A stretch of DNA of 64,000 bases from an uncultured Microbacteriaceae bacterium (lineage in GTDB: Bacteria > Actinomycetota > Actinomycetes > Actinomycetales > Microbacteriaceae), in assembly GCA_947487835.1 (NCBI GenBank), contig CANKXX010000006.1:248001-312000 (forward strand). The letters run 5' to 3'. This document shows positions 43,563 through 52,828 of the stretch, in pieces; the first letter of the stretch is position 1; the number at the start of each line of letters is the position of its first letter. The notes below the pieces were generated by a model. It was not told the DNA's origin, ran no database searches, and was given only the letters and a program-made list of their open reading frames with translations. Both the position numbers and the translations under genes were made by a program.

Positions 43563-43952
43563 GCGGTATCGAAGGCGATCGTGCTGCCGAGGGAAAAGCA
43601 TACGGGTGCCAGGCGGATTTGCCAAACCGAGCCCGCCGGCCCTGATTCCGGGGGCTCGGAAGCAGCCTCGTGGCCGCCGCGGGAACCCGGCGGGGTACGG
43701 CCGGTGCGCCGACGATCGCGCCGTCCGATTCGGGCCTCATCCGGGCCGCCGGGGGCCGCGCGTACCGGCCGATCGGGGCGCCGGCGGCGGCCGGCTCCGA
43801 CGAAAACCTAGGGCCCGCACTGTACAAAAGTTCTGCGGTTGTTACTGTTAGGGCTGGTAACAGTGTGATCACTGTTGAAATTCCCCCCTTGTAGGGGTCG
43901 CAGCCGGCGCGGAATAGACCGATTGTGGGCTTAGGACACGAAGGGCCGTAAT
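43563..43952 (+). promoter_or_regulatory. Upstream region of the M23 hydrolase with operator-like palindromes
   Basis: This 390-bp gap between the tRNAs and the M23 gene holds no gene. Close to the gene are TGTTAC (43840-43845) and GTAACA (43857-43862) as an inverted pair, an 18-bp palindrome AACAGTG-TGAT-CACTGTT (43859-43876) and CCCCTTGTAGGGG (43885-43897). TAAC/GTTA repeats recall the GTAAC-type sites of the MtrA response regulator, which controls cell-wall hydrolases in other actinobacteria; that link is inference. Confidence 0.45.
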
Positions 43953-45281
43953 TTGACGCAGGCACACATCTGGGAGAGCACGCGCGACCGCGCGGCGGCA
44001 TTCAGTCGTCGCACGGTCCGAGCAGCGTGCGCGGGAGCGACCGCGGTCGCCCTCGTCGTCGGCGGCTTCGCCGCGCCGGCCTTCGCGGATGAGTACCCGT
44101 CCTGGGAGGACGTGAAGGCCGCCCAGAGCACCGAGGCCGCGCAGGCCGCCCTCGTCGCCCAGATCAAGGCCGATCTCCAGGCGCTGCAGGAGGAGGTGGC
44201 CTCCGCCACCGCTCTGGTCGAGAAGCGCGGCCAGGAGTACTTCGACGCCCAGCAGACGTTCGACGACAAGACCTTCGAGGCGAGCGAGCTGCAGCGCCAG
44301 GCGGACGAGGCGCACGCCGCCGCCGACGCATCCAAGCACCAGGCCGGCCTCCTCGCGTCGCAGCTCGCCCGGACCGCGGGTGGGAACCTGAGCGGCAACC
44401 TCTTCGTGAGCGGCGAGGACCGGGCAGACGACCTGCTCTACCAGCTCGGCGCGATGAGCAAGCTCAGCGAGAAGACCGACCAGATCTACGTCAAGGCCCG
44501 CCAGCAGCAGAACACGGCGCAGTCGCTCACGGACCAGGCGAACGTGGCCAAGGAGCAGCTGGGCGCCCTCGCCAATGCGGCGCAGAAGGCGCTCGACGAG
44601 TCCGTCGCCGCCCAGCAGGCGCTCGAGGCGAAGCAGGCCGAGGACGAGCAGCACCGCGCCGACCTCGAGGCCCAGCTCGCCGTGCTCGTGCAGAAGGCGG
44701 ACATCACCGAGGCGCAGTTCCAGGTCGGCGAGCAGAGGCGCATCGCCGCAGAGGCCGCGGCCGCAGCCGCTGCCGCTGCCGCCGCCGCGGCCGCCAGCGG
44801 CACCGTCGGTGGATTCTCCGGCCCCGCCTCCCCGGGCGGCGTCGTCGCCGCGTCCGGCTGGGCGGCCCCGATGGGCGGTGCCCGCTCCTCCGGCTTCTAC
44901 GGCAACCGCTTCCACCCGATCGCCCAGACCTGGCGGTTCCACGCCGGAGAGGACATGATCAACGGCGGAACCTGCGGCTCGCCGCTCTACGCCGCCGCGG
45001 CCGGCACCGTCGTCTACTCCGGCGTCAAGGGCTCGTACGGCAACTTCATCCTCGTCGACCACGGCAACGGCATCTCGACCGCCTACGGCCACATCATGCC
45101 GGGCGGCCTGCTGGTCGGGAACGGCGCCAGCGTCGCCGCCGGTCAGAACATCGCCCGCGCCGGCACGACCGGCGGATCGACCGGGTGCCACCTGCACTTC
45201 GAGACCCGCATCAACGGCGCCACCGTCGACCCCGTCACGTTCATGCGCGCCCGCGGCGTCCAGATCACCTCGTCGCGATAG
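43953..45281 (+). CDS. Secreted coiled-coil M23-family peptidoglycan peptidase
   Basis: A 442-residue exported protein: long signal peptide (about 1-45), a coiled-coil region of about 225 residues (about 50-275) rich in Gln, Ala and Glu, a run of Ala, and a C-terminal lysostaphin-type M23 domain (about 315-430). The zinc ligands are in HAGED (about 330) and HLHFE (about 413). The layout matches EnvC/NlpD-like division hydrolases that cut cross-bridges or activate amidases. The start is TTG at 43953 with gaaggg upstream. It shares YPSW-DV and DDLLYQLG segments with the next gene's product, so the two are paralogous outside the catalytic domains. Confidence 0.9.
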   Translation: MTQAHIWESTRDRAAAFSRRTVRAACAGATAVALVVGGFAAPAFADEYPSWEDVKAAQSTEAAQAALVAQIKADLQALQEEVASATALVEKRGQEYFDAQQTFDDKTFEASELQRQADEAHAAADASKHQAGLLASQLARTAGGNLSGNLFVSGEDRADDLLYQLGAMSKLSEKTDQIYVKARQQQNTAQSLTDQANVAKEQLGALANAAQKALDESVAAQQALEAKQAEDEQHRADLEAQLAVLVQKADITEAQFQVGEQRRIAAEAAAAAAAAAAAAAASGTVGGFSGPASPGGVVAASGWAAPMGGARSSGFYGNRFHPIAQTWRFHAGEDMINGGTCGSPLYAAAAGTVVYSGVKGSYGNFILVDHGNGISTAYGHIMPGGLLVGNGASVAAGQNIARAGTTGGSTGCHLHFETRINGATVDPVTFMRARGVQITSSR

Positions 45282-45292
45282 GCCGCCACGGA

Positions 45293-46771
45293 ATGACTCC
45301 CGTCCGGGCCTCGACCGTCGCCGTGTCCACGGTGGCGATCGGTGCGCTCGCGGTCACCGGCGGCATCGTGGCGCCGGCCGCGTTCGGCGCCCCGGACTAC
45401 CCGTCCTGGGACGACGTGCAGCAGGCGAAGGCCGGCGAGGCCTCGACCCGCGCCGCCGCCGACCGGATCACCGGCCTCCTCGTCGGCCTGCAGTCCGCGG
45501 CGGACTCCACCGGCATCCTGGCCCTGCAGAAGGGCGAGGCGTACGCGCAGGCCCGCATCGAGCTCGACGCGGCTACCGAGAAGGTCGAGCAGCTCACCGG
45601 CCAGGCCGAGGACGCGTCCGACCGCGCCCTGACCTCGCGCATGCGGGCGGGGCTCCTCGCCTCGCACCTGGCGCGCGCGGGCGGGGACGCGTCGATGAAG
45701 CTGTTCCTCAGCGGGGCGGACGCGGACGACCTGCTCTATCAGCTCGGAACGGCGAGCAAGCTCACCGAGTCCGCCCAGGGCATCTACGACGAGGCGGTCG
45801 CGGACCGCAACACCGCGCACTCCCTCGGCGAGCAGGCGGCCGTGGCGAAGACGGAGCGGGCGGAGCTCGCCGAACTCGCGGAGGCCGCCCTCGAGGAGGC
45901 CGACGCGGCCGCCGCGTCGGCGCAGGCCGCGCTCGCCGAGCAGCTGCGGAAGAACGACGAGCTGCTCGCCCAGCTGGCGCTGCTGAAGAACACGACGGCC
46001 GAGCTCGAGGCGCAGTACATCGCGGGCATCACGCGCCCGGCGGTCGAGGTCCCCGCGGCGTCCGCCTCCGTCCCCCGCGAGGACGCGGCCGTCGAGGGTG
46101 ATGCCGAAGCGGACGAGGACTCCGACCGCACCGCGCCGGGCTCCGGTGCCGCGGCGCCGTCCCCTGCCGCGTCCACCCCCGCGGCGCCCGCCGCTCCCTC
46201 GCCGCGGCCCGCGGATCCCGCTCCTGCCGCCCCGGCTCCGCCGCCCGCCCCGGCACCCGCTCCCAGACCTGCACCGGCTCCGGCACCTGCTCCGCCGGCT
46301 CCCGCCCCTGCCCCCGCTCCGAGGCCCGCTCCGGCTCCTCCGGCTCCCGCGCCCGCCCCGGCGCCCAGCCCCGGTGCGGGCGCCCCGAACGCGAGCATCG
46401 CCCAGGGCGCCATCGCCTTCGCCCGCGCGCAGATCGGCAAGCCGTACCAGCTCGGCGGCGCCGGCCCGGCCGTGTGGGACTGCTCCGGACTCATGATGAA
46501 GGCCTACGGCAGCGTCGGCGTCTACATCGGGGCGCACGGCGTGACCAGCCAGTACAACACCCTGCAGAGCCAGGGCAAGCTCGTCCCGTTCAGCCAGCGC
46601 CGGCCCGGCGACATCATCTTCTGGGGATCCCTCAACGGCTCGAAGTACCACGACGCCATCTACATCGGCGGCGACCAGATCATCGCCGCGCCCAAGCCGG
46701 GCGACGTCGTGAAGCAGCAGTACCTCTGGGGCAACGACATCGTCCCCTTCGTCGGCCGCCCGAGCGCCTGA
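45293..46771 (+). CDS. Secreted coiled-coil NlpC/P60 peptidoglycan endopeptidase
   Basis: A 492-residue exported protein related to RipA-type enzymes: signal peptide (about 1-32), coiled coil (about 35-245), a Pro/Ala-rich linker of about 85 residues (about 280-365) and an NlpC/P60 domain (about 365-490) with Cys in WDCSGL (about 397) and His in YHDAIYIGG. It would cut between D-Glu and diaminopimelate or lysine in the stem peptide. It starts 11 bases after the M23 gene, almost surely in one transcript, and its N-terminal half is paralogous to that protein. Confidence 0.92.
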   Translation: MTPVRASTVAVSTVAIGALAVTGGIVAPAAFGAPDYPSWDDVQQAKAGEASTRAAADRITGLLVGLQSAADSTGILALQKGEAYAQARIELDAATEKVEQLTGQAEDASDRALTSRMRAGLLASHLARAGGDASMKLFLSGADADDLLYQLGTASKLTESAQGIYDEAVADRNTAHSLGEQAAVAKTERAELAELAEAALEEADAAAASAQAALAEQLRKNDELLAQLALLKNTTAELEAQYIAGITRPAVEVPAASASVPREDAAVEGDAEADEDSDRTAPGSGAAAPSPAASTPAAPAAPSPRPADPAPAAPAPPPAPAPAPRPAPAPAPAPPAPAPAPAPRPAPAPPAPAPAPAPSPGAGAPNASIAQGAIAFARAQIGKPYQLGGAGPAVWDCSGLMMKAYGSVGVYIGAHGVTSQYNTLQSQGKLVPFSQRRPGDIIFWGSLNGSKYHDAIYIGGDQIIAAPKPGDVVKQQYLWGNDIVPFVGRPSA

Positions 46772-46842
46772 CTCCCGCCGCGGGGTCGAGTGGTCCCTGA
46801 CCCCGTCGATTCCTGGGCCACGACTCCGGGTCGCCACCACTG

Positions 46843-46913
46843 ATGATCCTGCCCAGGCAGCGGCATCCTGCCCAGCTCTAAGCTGCGCAGGATTCCCCTG
46901 CCTGGGCAGGGGC
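46843..46913. repeat. 71-bp palindromic intergenic repeat, copy 2
   Basis: This is the second copy of the element at 5251-5321: same length, about 60 of 71 matches, same outer ctgcccaggcag/ctgcctgggcag pair. It lies between convergent genes (NlpC/P60 on +, ppa on -), as does copy 1. Differences between copies are partly compensatory within the stem, which favours a folded form. Confidence 0.8.
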
Positions 46914-46940
46914 GCGGGCGACCCGCCCCGGGATGCACGA

Positions 46941-46982
46941 AGCCGCCGCCGGCCGGCGCTGTGCGCTCGGCCGACGGCGGCT
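46941..46982. terminator. Bidirectional terminator hairpin before ppa stop
   Basis: A 15-bp stem with one mismatch, AGCCGCCGCCGGCCG/CGGCCGACGGCGGCT, lies 11 bases beyond the ppa stop codon (minus strand). Confidence 0.75.
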
Positions 46983-46993
46983 CCGGAGGGTGA

Positions 46994-47485
46994 CTAGTGG
47001 CCCTCGGCGGCGAGCTTGTCGATGCCCGCCTGCACGATCTGCTCCGCCTCGGCGGCGTCGCCCCAGCCCTCGGTCTTGACCCACTTGCCGGGCTCGAGGT
47101 CCTTGTAGCGGTTGAAGAAGTGCTCGATCTCGTCGCGCGTCTGCTGCGGCACGTCGGTGATGTCCTGGATGTGGGCCCAGCGCGGGTCCTTGAAGGGCAC
47201 GCAGATGATCTTCGAGTCGATGCCGGCCTCGTCGCTCATGTTGAACACGCCGACCGGGCGCACCTTCACGCCGACGCCCGGGAAGACGGGGTACTCGAGC
47301 AGCACCAGCGCGTCGACCGGGTCACCGTCGAGCCCGAGCGTGTTCTCGAAGTAGCCGTAGTCGGTCGGGTACACGAACGACGTGAAGAGCACGCGGTCCA
47401 GGTACACCCGGCCCGTCTCGTGGTCCACCTCGTACTTGTTCCGGCTCCCGCGCGGAATTTCGATGACGACGTCGTAGCTGGCCAT
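46994..47485 (-). CDS. ppa: Inorganic pyrophosphatase
   Basis: A 163-residue family I soluble pyrophosphatase that hydrolyses PPi in the cytoplasm. It has the metal-binding signature [26 protein letters not shown] and the conserved FKDPRWAHI region. ATG at 47485 with GAGGAG upstream. It is divergent from tilS with only a 49-bp shared region, which includes both promoters. Confidence 0.96.
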   Translation of the reverse strand: MASYDVVIEIPRGSRNKYEVDHETGRVYLDRVLFTSFVYPTDYGYFENTLGLDGDPVDALVLLEYPVFPGVGVKVRPVGVFNMSDEAGIDSKIICVPFKDPRWAHIQDITDVPQQTRDEIEHFFNRYKDLEPGKWVKTEGWGDAAEAEQIVQAGIDKLAAEGH

Positions 47486-47534
47486 GCGGTTGCTCCTCAG
47501 GTGGGTGGGTGAATCGCTGCAATAACGTTAGTGG
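47486..47534. promoter_or_regulatory. Divergent ppa/tilS promoter region
   Basis: A 49-bp spacer. Toward tilS the sequence aataacgttagtgg gives a TAACGT -10-like hexamer 6 bases before the ATG, so the tilS mRNA may be leaderless. Confidence 0.5.
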
Positions 47535-48632
47535 ATGCCCTCCGAGCGCCCGCGCCTCACCCCCGCCATCGCGGACGTGCGGCGGGCGGTGCGCGCCGCG
47601 CTCGCGGACCTTGCGGACCGTGCGGAGGCCGCGACGGCAGGCACCGGGACGCACCCGGCGCTCGTGCTCGTCGGGCTGAGCGGCGGACCCGACTCCCTGG
47701 CGCTCGCCGCCGCGACCGCGTTCGAGGCGCCGCGCGCGGGACTGCGCGCGGGCGCGATCGTCGTCGACCACGGGCTTCAGGAGGGGTCGGCCGACGTGGC
47801 GCAGGCCGCGGCCGACGCCGCGCGGAACCTCGGCCTCGACCCGGTGCTCGTGCACCGGGTCTCCGTCGGCGCCGGCGGTGGCCCCGAGGACGCGGCGCGG
47901 AACGCCCGCTACCTCGCCTTCGACGAGGCGCTCCACGCCACAGGCGCCGCACGCCTCCTGCTCGGGCACACCCTCGACGATCAGGCCGAGACCGTGCTGC
48001 TCGGTCTCGCGCGCGGCTCGGGCGCGGTGAGCCTCCGCGGCATGACCCCGCTCGCGCCCGCGCGGACCGTGCCCGGCGCCCATTACCTCCGGCCGCTGGT
48101 CGGCATCCGGCGCGGCACCACCGTCGCGTTCTGCGTGGACTCCGGCCTCAGCCCCTGGATCGACCCGCACAACGCCGACCCCGCGTACGCGCGCGTCCGG
48201 GTGCGGAACCGGGTGCTGCCCCTGCTGGAGACCGAGCTCGGGCCCGGCATCGCGGAGGCCCTCGCCCGCACGGCCGAGCAGCTGCGCGAGGACGCGGACG
48301 CGCTCGACCACTTCGCCGAGGAGTGGGCGGAGGAGGTGGTCGGCCTCACCGAGGACGGCAGCCTGACCCTCGACGTCGGGGGACTCGCGGCGAACCCGCC
48401 CGCGCTTCGCCAGCGCATCCTCCGCTTCGCGGCCCGCAGCGAGTACGGCGTCTCGCTCAGCCGCGCCCACACCCTCGCCATCTCCGCCCTGGTGACCGAC
48501 TGGCACGGCCAGGGGGAGGTCAGCGTGCCAGGCATTAGGGTGGATCGGCGAGGCGGGCTGCTCGTGTTCACGCCCCAATCCCTCACTCCTGACGCACACA
48601 CGAAGGACGCACCCCGCCATGGAATCGACTGA
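47535..48632 (+). CDS. tilS: tRNA(Ile)-lysidine synthase
   Basis: A 365-residue enzyme that lysidinylates C34 of tRNA-Ile(CAU) so that it reads AUA. It has the PP-loop motif SGGPDS (about 50-55), the adenylation/tRNA motifs VDHGLQEGS and [10 protein letters not shown], and an N-terminal catalytic domain with a short C-terminal part. The ATG at 47535 is just downstream of a -10-like hexamer. It overlaps hpt by 14 bases; tilS-hpt-ftsH is a conserved actinobacterial order. Confidence 0.94.
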   Translation: MPSERPRLTPAIADVRRAVRAALADLADRAEAATAGTGTHPALVLVGLSGGPDSLALAAATAFEAPRAGLRAGAIVVDHGLQEGSADVAQAAADAARNLGLDPVLVHRVSVGAGGGPEDAARNARYLAFDEALHATGAARLLLGHTLDDQAETVLLGLARGSGAVSLRGMTPLAPARTVPGAHYLRPLVGIRRGTTVAFCVDSGLSPWIDPHNADPAYARVRVRNRVLPLLETELGPGIAEALARTAEQLREDADALDHFAEEWAEEVVGLTEDGSLTLDVGGLAANPPALRQRILRFAARSEYGVSLSRAHTLAISALVTDWHGQGEVSVPGIRVDRRGGLLVFTPQSLTPDAHTKDAPRHGID

Positions 48633-49170
48633 CATCGCCGGCGACCTGACGCAGGTCCTGCTCACCGAGGAGCAGATCCACAACCGTCTCGCCGAGATGG
48701 CGCGCCAGATCGAGAAGGACTACGCGGGCGACGAGGTGCTGCTCGTCGGCGTGCTGAAGGGCGCCGTCATGGTGATGGCCGACCTCGCGCGGGAGCTGAA
48801 GATGCCCCTGAACATGGACTGGATGGCCGTCAGCTCCTACGGCTCCGGCACCCGCTCCTCCGGCGTGGTGCGGATCCTCAAGGACCTCGACGCCGACCTG
48901 ACGGGCCGCCGGGTGCTCATCGTCGAGGACATCATCGACTCCGGCCTCACGCTGTCCTGGCTCCTCACCAACCTCAAGTCGCGCGGGCCGGAGTCCGTCG
49001 AGGTCTGTGCGCTGCTGCGCAAGCCCGAGGCCGCGAAGGTGCAGGTCGACGTGAAGTACGTCGGCTTCGAGATCCCGAACGAGTTCGTCGTGGGCTACGG
49101 GCTCGACTACGCGGAGCGCTACCGCAACCTGCGCTCGATCGGCGTGCTCGCGCCGCACGTCTACAGCTGA
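48619..49170 (+). CDS. hpt: Hypoxanthine phosphoribosyltransferase
   Basis: A 183-residue purine-salvage enzyme that makes IMP (and GMP) from hypoxanthine (guanine) and PRPP. The PRPP loop [16 protein letters not shown] (about 98-113) and the conserved [11 protein letters not shown] flexible loop are present. ATG at 48619 within the 3' end of tilS. Confidence 0.95.
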   Translation: MESTDIAGDLTQVLLTEEQIHNRLAEMARQIEKDYAGDEVLLVGVLKGAVMVMADLARELKMPLNMDWMAVSSYGSGTRSSGVVRILKDLDADLTGRRVLIVEDIIDSGLTLSWLLTNLKSRGPESVEVCALLRKPEAAKVQVDVKYVGFEIPNEFVVGYGLDYAERYRNLRSIGVLAPHVYS

Positions 49171-49333
49171 TCGGCCCGGCCGGGCGGTGCGTCCGGCCGC
49201 GCCCCCGCGGTGCGCTACCCCCACAGCGAACATCCGAGGGGCATCCAGAGTTGCGCAGGTACGATGGGCGGCAACTCACCGCCGTACGGCGCGGCGCGAG
49301 CAGAAAGGTGCCGGGCGACTCGCTCGAACGCTC

Positions 49334-51328
49334 ATGAACTTCAAGAAGATCCTCCGCAGCCCGATCCTGCTCGTGGTGCTCGCCATCGTCGGCATCTCCA
49401 TCGGCTTCAGCCTCATCACCGGCACCGGCTTCCGTTCCGTCACCACCCAGGAGGGCCTCGAGCTCCTGCAGGACGGCAAGGTCGCGTCCGTGAAGATCGT
49501 GGACGGCGAGCAGCGCGTCGACCTCACGCTCAAGGAGGCGGACGGCGAGAACGGCCGCGCGGTGCAGTTCTACTACGTCACCCAGCGCGGCGACGACGTG
49601 CTCGCCGCCGTGGACTCGGCCAACCCGGACGACGGGTTCAACGACGAGGTGCCCCAGCCCAGCTGGCTGCTCTCCGCGTTCAGCATCCTGCTTCCCCTGC
49701 TCCTCATCGGCTTCTTCATCTGGATCATGTTCTCGGGCATGCAGGGCGGCGGCAACCGCGTCATGCAGTTCGGCAAGTCCAAGGCGAAGCTCGCCTCGAA
49801 GGACAGCCCCAAGGTCACCTTCGCCGACGTCGCCGGCGCCGACGAGGCGATCGAGGAGCTCGAGGAGATCAAGGACTTCCTGAAGGAGCCCGCGAAGTTC
49901 CAGGCCGTCGGCGCCCGCATCCCCAAGGGCGTCCTGCTCTACGGCCCTCCCGGAACCGGCAAGACCCTGCTCGCCCGCGCCGTCGCGGGTGAAGCGGGCG
50001 TGCCGTTCTACTCCATCTCCGGCTCCGACTTCGTCGAGATGTTCGTGGGTGTCGGCGCCAGCCGTGTCCGCGACCTGTTCGAGCAGGCCAAGACCAACGC
50101 GCCGGCCATCATCTTCGTCGACGAGATCGACGCTGTCGGCCGTCACCGCGGCGCGGGCGTCGGCGGCGGCAACGACGAGCGCGAGCAGACGCTGAACCAG
50201 CTCCTCGTCGAGATGGACGGCTTCGACGTCAAGACGAACGTCATCCTGATCGCCGCGACGAACCGTCCCGACGTGCTCGACCCCGCCCTCCTGCGCCCCG
50301 GCCGCTTCGACCGGCAGATCGGCGTCGACGCGCCGGACCTGCAGGGCCGCCGCCAGATCCTCCAGGTGCACGGCAAGGGCAAGCCGCTCGCCGCCGGCGT
50401 CGACCTCGAGGTGCTCGCGCGGAAGACGCCGGGCTTCACCGGCGCCGACCTGGCCAACGTGCTGAACGAGGCCGCGCTTCTCACCGCCCGCGGCGGGGCG
50501 CAGCTCATCGACAACCGCGCGCTCGACGAGGCGGTGGACCGCGTCATGGCCGGCCCGCAGCGCCGCAGCCGCATCATGAACGACCACGAGAGGCTCATCA
50601 CCGCGTACCACGAGGGCGGTCACGCCCTCGCGGCGGCCGCGATGCGGCACACGGATCCCGTGACGAAGGTCACGATCCTCCCGCGCGGTCGTGCCCTGGG
50701 CTACACGATGGTGCTGCCGATCGAGGACAAGTACTCCGTGACGCGAAACGAGCTGCTCGACCAGCTCGCCTACGCCATGGGTGGCCGCGTCGCCGAGGAG
50801 CTCGTCTTCCACGACCCGACCACGGGGGCGTCCAACGACATCGAGAAGGCGACCTCCATCGCCCGCCGCATGGTGACCGAGTACGGCATGAGCGCCAAGA
50901 TCGGCTCGGTCAAGCTGGGCAGCTCCTCGGGCGAGCCGTTCCTCGGTCGCGACCTCGGCGGCGGACGCGACTACTCCGAGGACATGGCCCTGATCGTCGA
51001 TGCCGAGGTGCGCGCGCTCCTCGACGAGGCGCACGACGAGGCCTGGCAGGTCATCAACGAGAACCGCGACGTGCTCGACCGGCTCGCGACCGCGCTGCTG
51101 GAGCAGGAGACGCTCGACCACCTGCAGCTCGCCGAGATCTTCAGCGACGTGCGCAAGCTGCCCGAGCGCCCGCAGTGGCTGTCCAGCCAGAAGCGTCCAC
51201 TCTCGGACCGCCCGCCGGTGGCCGTGCCGTCCAAGGCGCCCATCGATCCGGGCGTCGTCGACGGCGGCGTCGACTCCGAGCCGTCGAAGCCGAAGCGGAT
51301 CGCGCGACCCCGCCCGGCGACGGCGTAG
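49334..51328 (+). CDS. ftsH: ATP-dependent membrane metalloprotease FtsH
   Basis: A 664-residue membrane-bound AAA+ protease that degrades misfolded or unassembled membrane proteins and selected regulators. Two N-terminal membrane segments (about 10-27 and 112-135) surround a short extracytoplasmic loop; the AAA domain has GPPGTGKT (about 204-211), IIFVDEIDA and the arginine finger region [10 protein letters not shown]; the protease site is YHEGGH (about 425-430, HExGH). The C-terminal tail (about 620-664) is Pro/Lys-rich. The ATG at 49334 was chosen because [10 protein letters not shown] is the usual start; the 163-bp gap before it would hold a promoter. It is separated from folE by 70 bases. 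Confidence 0.95.
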   Translation: MNFKKILRSPILLVVLAIVGISIGFSLITGTGFRSVTTQEGLELLQDGKVASVKIVDGEQRVDLTLKEADGENGRAVQFYYVTQRGDDVLAAVDSANPDDGFNDEVPQPSWLLSAFSILLPLLLIGFFIWIMFSGMQGGGNRVMQFGKSKAKLASKDSPKVTFADVAGADEAIEELEEIKDFLKEPAKFQAVGARIPKGVLLYGPPGTGKTLLARAVAGEAGVPFYSISGSDFVEMFVGVGASRVRDLFEQAKTNAPAIIFVDEIDAVGRHRGAGVGGGNDEREQTLNQLLVEMDGFDVKTNVILIAATNRPDVLDPALLRPGRFDRQIGVDAPDLQGRRQILQVHGKGKPLAAGVDLEVLARKTPGFTGADLANVLNEAALLTARGGAQLIDNRALDEAVDRVMAGPQRRSRIMNDHERLITAYHEGGHALAAAAMRHTDPVTKVTILPRGRALGYTMVLPIEDKYSVTRNELLDQLAYAMGGRVAEELVFHDPTTGASNDIEKATSIARRMVTEYGMSAKIGSVKLGSSSGEPFLGRDLGGGRDYSEDMALIVDAEVRALLDEAHDEAWQVINENRDVLDRLATALLEQETLDHLQLAEIFSDVRKLPERPQWLSSQKRPLSDRPPVAVPSKAPIDPGVVDGGVDSEPSKPKRIARPRPATA

Positions 51329-51398
51329 GCCGTCGCGTCCCGCGGCTGAGATACTGCTCGGGGGCTGCGAGGCGGCTTACCGTCCGGTGAGGAGTGGC

Positions 51399-52028
51399 AT
51401 GACGCGAGTCGACAGCGCGCGCATCGAGGCGGCCGTCACCGAGCTGCTGCTCGCCATCGGCGAGGACCCGTCGCGACCCGGGCTCGAGACCACGCCGCGG
51501 CGGTTCGCCGACGCGTACGGCGAGTTCTTCTCCGGGGTGGGGGCGGACCCGCTCGTCCACCTCGCCGAGGCGATTCCGCTGGAGTCGGACGGCGGGGCGC
51601 CGGCGCAGCCCGTGCTGCTGAAGGGCATCGCCTTCCGGTCGATGTGCGAGCACCACCTGCTGCCGTTCACGGGCACGGCGAGCGTCGCCTACCTTCCCGG
51701 CGACCACGTCGTCGGCCTCGGCAAGATCCCGCGCGTAGTCGACACCCTCGCCTCGCGCCCGCAGGTGCAGGAGCGGCTCACCGAGCAGATCGCGGACGCC
51801 ATGGAGGCGGGCCTCGCCCCGCGCGGCGTCCTCGTGGTGCTGGACGCCGTGCACGGCTGCGTCACCGCGCGGGGCGTGCGTCAGGTGGACAGCTCGACGG
51901 TCACCGTCACCAGCCGCGGCGCGTTCGCGGAGCCGGCGGCCCGCGCCGAGCTGATGGCCCTCATCGCCATGGGCTCGCACCCCGGCTCGGGCGCAGTTCC
52001 GGGTCCGGCGGACGCGGGCGCCGCGTGA
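51399..52028 (+). CDS. folE: GTP cyclohydrolase I
   Basis: A 209-residue enzyme that converts GTP to dihydroneopterin triphosphate, the first step of folate synthesis. It has the zinc-binding CEHHLLPF (Cys about 83), FVEYP-like RSMCEHHLL context and TSRGAF at the C-terminus. ATG at 51399 has gtgaggag immediately upstream. It is the first gene of the folE-folP-folBK run; the GTGA junction with folP shows coupling. Confidence 0.96.
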   Translation: MTRVDSARIEAAVTELLLAIGEDPSRPGLETTPRRFADAYGEFFSGVGADPLVHLAEAIPLESDGGAPAQPVLLKGIAFRSMCEHHLLPFTGTASVAYLPGDHVVGLGKIPRVVDTLASRPQVQERLTEQIADAMEAGLAPRGVLVVLDAVHGCVTARGVRQVDSSTVTVTSRGAFAEPAARAELMALIAMGSHPGSGAVPGPADAGAA

Positions 52029-52828
52029 GCACGAAGATCATGGGCATCCTCAACGTGACGCCCGACTCGTTCAGCGACGGCGGCGAGCACGCCACCGTCG
52101 AGGCCGCGCTGGAGCACGCGCAGGCGATGCTCGCCGAGGGTGCCGACATCATCGACGTCGGCGGCGAGTCGACCCGGCCCGGCGCCGACCGGGTGGAGCA
52201 GGCCGAGGAGGCCGCCCGCGTGCTGCCCGTCGTGCGCGAGCTGGCGGCGCGCGGCGTGGTCGTGAGCATCGACACCATGTCGGCGCGCACGGCGGAGTCC
52301 GCCGTCGAGGCCGGCGCGGCCATCATCAACGACGTGTCCGGCGGCCTCGCCGACGCCGGGATGCCCTCGGTCGCGGCCGCGACGGACGTGCCCTACGTCG
52401 CCATGCACTGGCGCGGCCACAGCACGGGGATGAACGCCCTCGCCGTCTACTCGAGCGTGCGGGCCGACGTCCGGCACGAGCTGCTGGCCCGCGTGGACGC
52501 CCTCCTCGCCGCGGGCATGTCCACGGGGCGGATCATCCTCGACCCCGGCCTCGGCTTCGCCAAGAACGCCGCCCACAACTGGGAGCTGGTCGGGCACCTC
52601 GACGAGCTGGTCACGCTCGGCTTCCCGCTGCTCGTCGGCGCCTCGCGCAAGCGGTTCCTCGCCGACGTGCTGCCCGAGGGGGCGGCTGTCACCGACCGCG
52701 ACCCGGCGACGGCGGTGATCAGCGCGCTCGCCGCGTCGGCCGGCGCGTGGGGCGTGCGCGTGCACGACGTGCGCGGCACCCGCACGGCGCTCGCCGTGCA
52801 CGCGGCCGTCCGGGGCGCCCGTGGCTGA
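52025..52828 (+). CDS. folP: Dihydropteroate synthase
   Basis: A 267-residue TIM-barrel enzyme that joins para-aminobenzoate and the pterin diphosphate; target of sulfonamides. It has MGILNVTPDSFSDGG, GGESTRPGA and the terminal HDVRGTRTAL motifs. GTG at 52025 overlaps the folE stop; eight bases of the 3' end overlap folBK. Confidence 0.96.
   Translation: MSTKIMGILNVTPDSFSDGGEHATVEAALEHAQAMLAEGADIIDVGGESTRPGADRVEQAEEAARVLPVVRELAARGVVVSIDTMSARTAESAVEAGAAIINDVSGGLADAGMPSVAAATDVPYVAMHWRGHSTGMNALAVYSSVRADVRHELLARVDALLAAGMSTGRIILDPGLGFAKNAAHNWELVGHLDELVTLGFPLLVGASRKRFLADVLPEGAAVTDRDPATAVISALAASAGAWGVRVHDVRGTRTALAVHAAVRGARG

Noticed and set aside
50605-50622. FtsH protease motif HEGGH instead of HEAGH as an anomaly
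   Set aside because: The second Gly is common in actinobacterial FtsH and keeps the HExGH zinc site.
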